A stretch of DNA of 64,000 bases from positions 201,003-265,002 of the forward strand of contig JACEEZ010006417.1 in the NCBI GenBank assembly GCA_016584305.1, read 5' to 3'. The translations under genes were made by a program, and so were the position numbers. Below are positions 55,702 through 64,000 of this stretch, piece after piece (within the stretch, counting starts at the first letter, position 1; every line of letters begins with the position of its first letter). This stretch comes from Chionoecetes opilio (lineage: Eukaryota > Arthropoda > Malacostraca > Decapoda > Majidae). Under the pieces are notes generated by a model. The model searched no databases. It worked only from the letters and a program-made list of their open reading frames with translations, and was not told the DNA's origin.

Positions 55702-57207
55702 ATGAGTGGCCGGGAGCAGCAGGATCAGTCTGCCTCAGGGGGCGTGGAGGCACAGGGTGATGGCAAGAAGTCACCTGGCGCAGGCAGCTCAGGCCACAAG
55801 GCACACAGGAGCTGACGTGCCAGCAGTGTGATAAAACATTCAAATACAGATTGACCCTTAAGCACATTCCTTGCGCACAGTGGTGTTAGGATTATGAATG
55901 GTTTAAGTGTGGGGAAAAGAAAGTTACTACAAGAGTAACCTCACCACACACAAAGCCTATACACAGTGTGTAAGAATTATGAAATGTTTAGAGTGTGGGA
56001 AAAGATTTACTACAAAGAGTTACCTCACCATCAACACACCTGACACACAGTGGTGTTAAGAATTTAATGTTTAGAGTGTGGAAAGATTTACTACAAAGAG
56101 TGCCTCATCAAACACACCTGACACAGTGGTGTACGATATAATGTTTTAGAGTGTGGGAAAGAAAATTTACTACAAAGAGTAATCTCACCAAACACACTGA
56201 CACACCGTGTGTTAGAATTATGAATGTTTAGAGTGTGGGAAAAGATTTACTACAAAGCGTACCTCACCACACACGACCCGACACATAGGTGGTGATTAAG
56301 AATAATGAATGTTTAGAGTGTGGGAAAAGATTTGCAGAAAGAGTATACCTCACCAACCACACCTGAAACACAGTGGTGTTAAAATCATGAGGTTTAGAGT
56401 GTGGGAAAAGATTTTACTACATTGTCCACCTTCCCACAACACAACCCTGACACCACAGTGGTGTTAAGATTTGTGAATGTTTATATAGTGTTGGGAAAAG
56501 CACTTTACTACCAGGAGTCACCTCACCACAACACCTGAGACACAGTGGTGTTAGATTATGCATGTTTAGAGTGTGGGCAAAGATTTACTACAAGGAATGA
56601 CCTCACCACACACACCTGACCACAGTGGTGTTAAGAATTATGAATGTTTTAGGAGTGTGGGAAAATGTTCACTCAAAAGAGTTTCCCTCACCACACACAA
56701 CACCCTGACACACAGTGGGTGTTAGAATTATGAATGTTTAGAGTGTGTGAAAGAGTTATTACAAAGAGTGAAACTCACCAACACACCCTGACACACAGTG
56801 GTGTTAAGAATTCTGATGTTTAGAGTGTGGAAAGATTTACTACAAGAGTTCCCTACCAACACCACCCTGACAACACAGTGGTTTAAGAATTATAAATTTT
56901 AGAGTGTGGGAAAATATTTACTACAAGAGTGAACTCACCAACACAACCCTGACACACAGTGGTGTTAAGAATTATAATGTTTAGAGTGTGGAAAATGTTC
57001 ACTCAAAAGTTCCCTCACCACTACACACCCTGACACACGTGGTGTCAAGAACATGAATGCCATGGTGTGGAACAAGGTTTTATACCCGTTCTAACTCACC
57101 ACACCCCCTTAAGACACACTGGCTTGCTGGAGTTCAAGTGTGATATTTTGTAGCAAAGTGTTTCAAGACAAGGGTGATATTGCCAGTCCACATGAAGGTC
57201 CCTTTGA
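55702..57207 (+). pseudogene. Seventeen-finger C2H2 gene with many frameshifts
   Basis: Begins with the family ATG and leader (MSGREQQDQSASG), then loses frame near 55738. Seventeen finger units can be followed by their GAGTGTGGGAAAAG cores, ending with an intact-looking last finger and TGA at 57205. Almost every finger carries one or more 1-2 bp gaps or insertions, often in homopolymers. It is either a decayed duplicate or a poorly polished copy of a real gene; as given, it cannot encode a protein. Unlike the 20-finger gene it retains the last finger's normal end. Confidence 0.75.
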
Positions 57208-59640
57208 GTGGTGTGTTTGTGTGGACAAGTGGGGTTGTAACCCGTGCCTGTGTAGTGTGTCGTGTGTGGCAAGGGCTGGCTTTGTAAACATTGAACTAAG
57301 AAAGTCCTAATTTTACATTTATGATCTTATAATGTTGGTGTTTTCTGTTGCTCACGCTAAGACCACTCGTGGCCTGGGTTGGCAGCCTGAACTCTGAGAT
57401 ATTTTGTTGGGAGGGCGAGAGCGCGGAGGCATTTGTCCCCGCGCCCTGCTGCCCAGGACAACAACACACCATGCCATATATCACCGATTATCTTCATTTA
57501 TTCACTTTTGCCCCCCATTTCCCTGATCTTCCTAGCTGTCCCCACGTCGGGAGTCAAGATTCACAGCCTAGCACGCCTCTCCGGGAAAGGTCCACCAGAA
57601 GACAGACTTTTCATGGAAAAGGCAGCCAATACATTGCCTTGAAACCCAGGACTCATCCGCCTCCGTTTAAAGTCCTAAGACTCACAACTCACTCTGTCTA
57701 CTGAGTCCTGACTCTTCACCACCCTATTTGTGAACCATTTTGTCCCTAGTTCCCTTTTTGACCTGTAGGCTTTTGGTCAAGCTTGAATCCGTGACTTCTG
57801 TTCTACCCTGGTTCAAGACGTGAATCAATATAGGTTCTATTAGAAAAACAAATCAGAATCGTAAGAAACAACCGTCATTTGTATCAAACTTTATACAAAA
57901 AACTTTTCAGCAATAATTACACTAAGGTGATCAAAATGCGTTTGTATGTTGAGATGTAAACTTTGGAGAGTTTGTGAGGGTGTTACATGACTCCTGGGTA
58001 GGTTGAGGAGGAATCTCTCTCCCTTATAATTTCAGTCAATGTTGTCTGTATGTATGTAACATCTGCAAATGTAATCATAGTTGTGACTATATGCCCCCAA
58101 AACAAACACTGCCGGTATTTCATCAGGCCCTTCCATGCACCAAAAACTGTATTGTATAACACTAAGCAAGCTTATTTGTTTCTCATCCAGATGCAAACAT
58201 CAAAACATTTGTGTGTGTGTGTGTGTGTGTGCGAGGAAACTACAAGAGGCCGGGGAACTACACGTGGTAGTTCCTGTAATAATACTGGCTATATGATTAT
58301 AGATACTGGCGATGAAAATGACCTAAGAGACAGTAAATGACATCAATCATGTGAAAACAATAAAAGTAATATTGACGTGTGGGCATTTTACAGCTTGCCT
58401 CACCCCTACACGTCCTCTCTGCCTTGTAACATTCAGTGAGTGCTTGTCACGTAACACTGACCTGCAGTCAGCCTCCCCCCCACACACAAGCCTCAACACT
58501 GATTGATTTATTGTTTCAGCTAAAAATGGGAAATGTGCCAGCCAATCAGAGGGATATGGCACTATGGCAAAGCATATAACGGGTCAGGGTTATAGAGTGT
58601 GGGAAACGTTGAGGAAGGGGAGGGCTAAGGGATGTTACAGCAGGAGGGGTTTAGATCAGAATGCAGTGTGGATGTGTTGAGGAAGAGGTTCATTATCCAG
58701 GGAGAAGGAGGGGGCTTCCGGGAGTATGCCCAGGACAGGGATGGTCTGGAAAAGGGAGGACAAATGAGGGACGACTGGAACGCAGGAGTAAGACTGGGGT
58801 ACCAATAGACGATTTTAAATGCTATAAGCATTATTTTATAGCTATGACCTATTTGGTAATCCTACGCTATCTGTCTAACCTGACGTTAGATTTATCGTCC
58901 CTATAGCGATAAGTTCGCTCAATCCAAAATTCCGATACTAGCGATAACTTATATGATATTTTAATAGAAAAATCTTAAATGCTATCAGGATAACTGTGTT
59001 AGAAACCGTCCTTTAACTTGTGGCACAACTAATGTCCTTCTACATGCAATGTTTATCCTGTCTGTTTCAGTAATGACAAATTAGTGGTTTTTTAAGTGCA
59101 ATAAACTCCATTTGAAAGTTTGCACTAGTAGTAAACAGTGTTTGCACGCCACAGTGTAGGCCTGTTGTGCCCATTTTGCCCTTCATAAACATTTGCCTGT
59201 TTGAAGTGTTTCATGAGAGCGGGAGCTCCTGTTGGCCCTGTTGATGTCCTTGCAAGGAGAACAAGCTGGACTGCATCGCCGTGTTGTGCCTCTCAGGAAG
59301 AGCGTCAAGTAGCACTTCTCACTGTTGAAGGCTGGGGTCTGCCAGACTGGCGGGACATTTGGCCGCAGCCACACCTTCACAATGGCACCAAGCCTGAACT
59401 TGCTTCAACCTGTCAGAACACAAAATAAATAAAAATAAAAATTATTAATTAAATGAAAAATAAATATTGGATTATCGTAGTTTGGAACCAAAGTATCGCG
59501 ATAACGGCCACCTGTGTCGTGAGTGAAGTAGTGAGTTGGTCATCAACAGTGCCATCTCCAACAGCCTCATTTGCAACAGTTAATACTTATTATTATTTGA
59601 GGGTGGGTTTTTTATTCATTTTTATTTATTATTGTTATAG
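57208..59640. other. Mostly unassigned region
   Basis: The end of duplication unit 2 extends to about 57530. A diverged LINE C-terminal fragment (minus strand, TKWFTNRVV) lies at about 57676-57754. (TG)n at 58210-58231. 58797-58870 is a fragment of the piggyBac-like MITE interior. No intact gene recognised. Confidence 0.5.
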
Positions 59641-61880
59641 TTTGATGGAAATTTGATGGGGTGTATTTTGATGGGAAATTGATTGGGTGTTAATTTTGAC
59701 TGGGAAATTGATGGGGTGTTTTTATTTTGATGGGAAATTGAATGGGGTGGTTATTTTGATGGGAAATGATGGGGTTGTTAATTTTTGATGGTAAATTGAT
59801 GGGGTGTTACTTTTGATGGGAAATGATGGGTGTTTATTTTGAGGGGAAATTGATGGGTGTTAAGTTTGATGGGAATTGATGGTGGTTATTTTGTGGAAAT
59901 TGTGGGAGTTTATTTTGATGGGAAATTGATGGGGTGCTCATTTTGATGGGAAATTGATGGGGTGTTTATTTGGGGGAGGGGAAGTTGATGGGTGTTTATT
60001 TGAGGGAAATTGATGGGGTGTTTATTTTGATGGAAATTGATGGGTGTTATTTGGATGGAAATGATGGGGTGTTTATTTTGATGGGAAAATGATTGGGGTG
60101 TTATTTGATGGGAAATTGATGGGGTGTTTATTTGAGGGGAAATTGATGGTGTGTAATGTTGAGGGGAAAATTGAGGGGGTTTATTTTGATGGGAAATTGA
60201 TGGGTGTTAATTGTGATGGAAATTTGATGGGTGTTTATTTTGATGGGAAAATTGATGGGGTGGTAATTTGATGGGAAATTGTGGGGTGCTTTTTGATGGG
60301 AAAATTGAGAGTGTTACTTTTGATGGAAATTGATGGGGTGTTAATTTGATGGGAAATGATGGGTGGTTCTTTTGATGGGAAATTGATGGGGTGTTTATTT
60401 TGATGGAACTTGATGGTGTTATATTTGACATGGGAAGTGATGGGGTGGGTTTTGATGGAAATTGATGGGGTGTTCATTTTGATGGAAATTGATGGGTGTT
60501 TATTTTGATGGGAAATTGATGGGGTGTTCCTTTTGAATGGGAAATTGATGGGGGTGTTTATTTGATGGAATTGATGGGTGTTCTATTTTGATGGGAAAAA
60601 ATTTTTTGGGGGGATGGTGTGTTCAATTTTTGATGGGAAAATTGATGGTGGTGTTTATTTTTGCTGGGGTGTTTATTGTGATGGGAAAATTGATGTGGTG
60701 TTTATTTTTGATGGGAAATTGAGGGGGTTTCATTGTGATGGGATTGATTGGGGTGTTTATTTGATGGTAAATTTGATGGTGTGTTATTTGAGGAAATTTG
60801 ATGTGGTGTTCATTTTGTGGAGATTGATGGGGTGTTCTTTTGATGGGATTGATGGGGTGTTTCATTTTTTGATGGAAATTGATGGGGTTTCATTTTTGAT
60901 GGGAATTTGATGGATGTTTTGAATTTAAAGGGAAAAATTGATGGGGTGTTAATTTTGACTGGGAAATTTGATGGGGTATTAATTTTGATGGGGTGTTTTT
61001 GATGAAAATTGATGGGTTGTTTAGTTTGATGGGAAATTGATGGGGTGTTTAGTTTGATGGAAATGATGGATGTTATTTTGAAGGGAAATTGATGGGGTGT
61101 TTAGGTTGAATGAAAATTGATGGGGTGTTTGTTTGATGGTAAATTGATGGGGTGTTTATTTTATGGGAAATTTGATGGGTGTTAATTTTTAAGGGAAATT
61201 GATAGGGTGTTTAGTTTTGAATTGGAAATTGATGGGTTTAATTTTGATGGTAAATGATGGCTGTTTAGTTGGAATGGGAAATTGATGGGTGTTAATTTGA
61301 TGGGCAAATTGATGGGGTGTTAATTTTGATGGGAATTTGATGGGGTGTTAATTTTTTGATGGGAAGAATTGATGGGGTGTTACTTTTGATGGGAAATACT
61401 GATGGGGGTTTGTTTTTTTTGATTGGATGGTTAATTTTTGATGAAATTGATGGTGATTTTAATTAGTGATGGGAAATTGCTGGAATGTTTAAGTTAAAGT
61501 GGGAAAATGATGGGGTGTATAATTTGATGGGACAATTTGGATATGGGTGGTTATTTGATGGGAATTGATGGGGTGTTTTGTTTTTGGTGGGAATTGATGG
61601 GGTGTTTAGTGATAGGAATTGATGGGGTTGTTTAGTTTTGATGGGGAAATTACGATGGGTGTTATTTGTAGAGGGAATTGAATGGTTTTTTTTAGTTTTG
61701 TTGAAGGAAAAATTGATGGGGTGTTTAAGTTTTATGGAGAAATTGATGAAGTGTTAAGTTTGATGGGAAAAGTTGTGGGTGGTTTCAGTTTATGGAAAAA
61801 TTGATGGGTGTTTAGTTGATTAGGAAAATTGATGGGGTTTTTAGTTTGATGGGAACACTTAGAATAATGGTATATTGATG
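59641..61880. repeat. ~28-bp noisy tandem array (TTGATGGGGTGTTTATTTTG)
   Basis: About 80 units of TTGATGGGGTGTTTATTTTG plus ATGGGAAA with pervasive indels. No stable frame. Confidence 0.9.
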
Positions 61881-61892
61881 GGAAATTGATTA

Positions 61893-62096
61893 CCCCCTTC
61901 AAGCCAGATCTTTCCTTTGCTATATAAAAAAAATTGTCTTGTAGAGCCATAAAATATGAAAGTCACTGAATATACCACATTAGTTATGGACAAGGATAAT
62001 AAACAGTCAGAGCTATAAAATATTGCTTATAGTCACTAAAAATCGTCCTAATTGTACACAAATTACAATGGAAATGACGTTCTGGGCCTCAGGGGG
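61893..62096 (-). mobile_element. piggyBac-like MITE, inverted copy
   Basis: CCCCCTTCAAGCCAGATC at the left and TTCTGGGCCTCAGGGGGG at the right are the two family ends, inverted relative to 4550. The interior aligns. Flanking TTAA is not intact. Confidence 0.7.
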
Positions 62097-62364
62097 GGGG
62101 GGTGTTTTTTAAAAAAACCCCTTCCCAATACTGTCCGAACTATAAGTGATAACAAGAATATAACTTCCTTCTATCAATAAACAAACTATTTCCCCAATCA
62201 TCATTGACCATCATTGACCTGACCATGGATTGAAGTTCATCATGACCTTGGGATATTTTTACAAGATCTTGGGAATTTCATCACCACCTTGGGATATTGT
62301 TTCTCAATCTGTGGATTTTTTGAGGATTATTCAAGTATTTTCTCCTGTAGTCTCTCAAGGTAAG
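62097..62364. other. Spacer with CTTGGGATATT-type imperfect repeats
   Basis: Three or four loose copies of ACCTTGGGATATTTTT/TTTC. No gene. Confidence 0.5.
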
Positions 62365-62907
62365 CATGTGTACTGTATTTAGGGTTCAGTTTCAATGCTA
62401 TTATAATGACCTTGGGATATTTTTGTCTATCTTGGGATTTTTTGAGGGTCAGTCCTGGGATATTTATTAAGCTCAAGATCAAGACATCCCAAACATTGCT
62501 TCTGTAAACAGGAATTCCCTACTGTTGTGTATCCCTGAATATCTGCTTTATCCTAATGGCGTGAGTATAATACATGGTTCACCAATACTACTGCTGCATC
62601 GGGGAATCCATTGATGGCGTTGATAATGCCGGCAAGAGGGAAATAAGGGAGATAATGGAGGAAGAAATAGGACGGGTGGAGGCGGCCGCTTGTTTGGGGA
62701 GGAATAATGGTGCAATATTTACCACACAGAAATATTGCATTATATTGCCCGTGTGTGTGACTTGGGTTATTACAAGTGTTCCGGGGCTAGGTAGTGATGC
62801 TATCATTCGTAATATTTGGCGTCTGGCGACATTATTGCAGCTGGCGACTAAAGTGTTATCTACGGTAAAGGTACGGCGGCGCCAAAATCCAGGCTGGCGC
62901 AAAGTTG
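62365..62907. repeat. Segment duplicated from 46603-47147
   Basis: Direct repeat at about 15.76 kb distance, nearly identical (for example TGTACTGTATTTAGGGTTCA at both). Confidence 0.88.
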
Positions 62908-63106
62908 TGTTATAATGGAGGAGAGTTTCGCGGTCGTTTTCAGAGACAACAACTACTTTTTCTTGGCCTACAATAGGTGCTTGTTCTAATGGTGCTAGTT
63001 TTATTTTGCGCAAACCAAAAAAAAAAAAAAAAAAAAAAAAAAGGTATTCTGTGTGGTTAAGGTTAGGTTAGGTTTCATTATTTTTTTTAATTTATTTATT
63101 TATTTG

Positions 63107-63137
<31 letters not shown>

Positions 63138-63268
63138 CCCCCTTGGGTTTGGGTTTGGGTTTGGGTTTGCGCAAAATAAAACAAGCCCCATTAGAACAAG
63201 CACCTATTGTAGTCCAAGAAAAAATAGTTGTTGTCTGAAAACGAACGTGAAACTCGTCCATTATTACC
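62908..63268 (+). mobile_element. hAT-like MITE, copy 4
   Basis: Same insertion as 47148-47495 carried along by the duplication: the same CAAAGTTG target (62900-62907 and 63269-63276). Left end mutated to TGTTATAATGG. Confidence 0.85.
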
Positions 63269-63302
63269 CAAAGTTGTGGCTTTATTACACTGGCCATAGT
63301 CG

Positions 63303-64000
63303 GCGTCCAGTCAGTTCGTACACAAGTTGTCTCGTACACCAGTAGATTCGTACACCAAAAAGTCGTTTCGTACCCCAGTAGATTCGTATACCATCAAGTT
63401 GTTTCGTACACCAAAAAGTAGTTTCGTACCCCAGTAGATTCGTATACCATAAAGTTGTTTCGTACACCCAAAAGTCGTTTCGTACACCAGTAGATTCGTA
63501 CACCAAAAAGTCGTTTCGTACCCAAGTAGATTCGTACACCAAAAAGTCGTTTCGTACCCAAGTAGATTCGTACACCATAAAGTTGTTTCGTACACCAGAA
63601 AGTCGTTTCTTACACCAGTAGATTCGTATACGGTATCATAAAGTTGTTTCGTACACCAAAAAGTAATTTCGTACCTCAGTAGATTCGTATACCATAAAGT
63701 TGTTTCGTACACCAAAAAGTCGTTTCGTACACCAAAAAGTCGTTTCATACACCAGTAGATTCGTATACCATAAAGTTGTTTCGTACACCAAAAAGTCGTT
63801 TCGTACCTCAGTAGATTCGTATACCATAAAGTTGCTTCGTACACCAAAAAGTCGTTACGTACACAAAAAAGTCGTTTCGTACATCATAAATTACTTTCGT
63901 ACACCAGTAGATTCGTACACCATAAAGTTGTTTCGTACACCAAATCTTGTACCCCTAAATTTGTACACCAGGTAAAGTTCGTACCCAAAAAGTCGTTTCG
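63303..64000. mobile_element. TTCGTAC-family TIR element, cut by window end
   Basis: Starts after CCATAGTCG (63294-63302), as at 47530. Internal TTCGTACACCAAAAAGT array with a different unit order. Right end beyond the window. Confidence 0.75.

Larger units (their letters stand above)
53592..57530. repeat. Zinc-finger tandem duplication, unit 2
   Basis: Starts with GTACCAAAACAAGGGTG like 48917. Clean to about 54430, then full of small indels to about 57210. Confidence 0.9.

Overview
The window looks like arthropod nuclear DNA, most likely from a decapod crustacean. This is inferred from scattered TTAGG/CCTAA telomere-type motifs, a dense mixture of short terminal-inverted-repeat (TIR) DNA transposons, large simple-sequence and minisatellite arrays, and a C2H2 zinc-finger family with the uniform linker HSGVKNYE. 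There are no operons, ribosome binding sites, CRISPR arrays, rRNA or mature tRNA genes. Most long open frames here are tandem arrays whose unit happens to lack stops.

Layout. 1-7.2 kb: satellites around a Tigger/pogo-like element, a piggyBac-like MITE whose end has become a minisatellite, a near-perfect 346-bp palindrome, and a MITE with a 3-bp target-site duplication (TSD). 7.2-22.0 kb (block 1) and 31.7-43.1 kb (block 2) are two direct copies of one ordered cassette: 47-bp array, minus-strand zinc-finger gene, 44-bp GC-rich array, MITE with an 8-bp TSD, short TTCGTAC element, piggyBac-like MITE, 30-bp EcoRI satellite, foldback element, CAGA array. The order is kept, but every array differs in length. 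Between them (22.0-31.7 kb) lie a plus-strand zinc-finger gene, mariner-like MITEs, a tRNA-derived SINE, a Merlin-like transposase relic and noisy repeats. 43.6-46.6 kb holds two abutting 1.5-kb elements related to the Merlin relic. 46.6-64 kb holds a zinc-finger neighbourhood duplicated in tandem (48.9-53.6 and 53.6-57.5 kb): a 20-finger gene with a stop codon before its last fingers, then a 17-finger copy broken by many indels. The stretch from 46.6 kb reappears at 62.4 kb and runs off the window.

The supportable protein-coding genes are three 229-residue seven-finger proteins and one 599-residue twenty-finger protein. They look like recently expanded DNA-binding paralogues with unknown targets. 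The most striking theme is that almost every tandem array sits inside or against a TIR element, and the block 1/block 2 comparison shows arrays growing from transposon sequence. Several stretches (about 3.05-3.3, 7.8-8.8, 28.5-29.9, 54.4-57.2 and 59.6-61.9 kb) have indel patterns suggesting poor consensus quality, so broken frames there should be read with caution.
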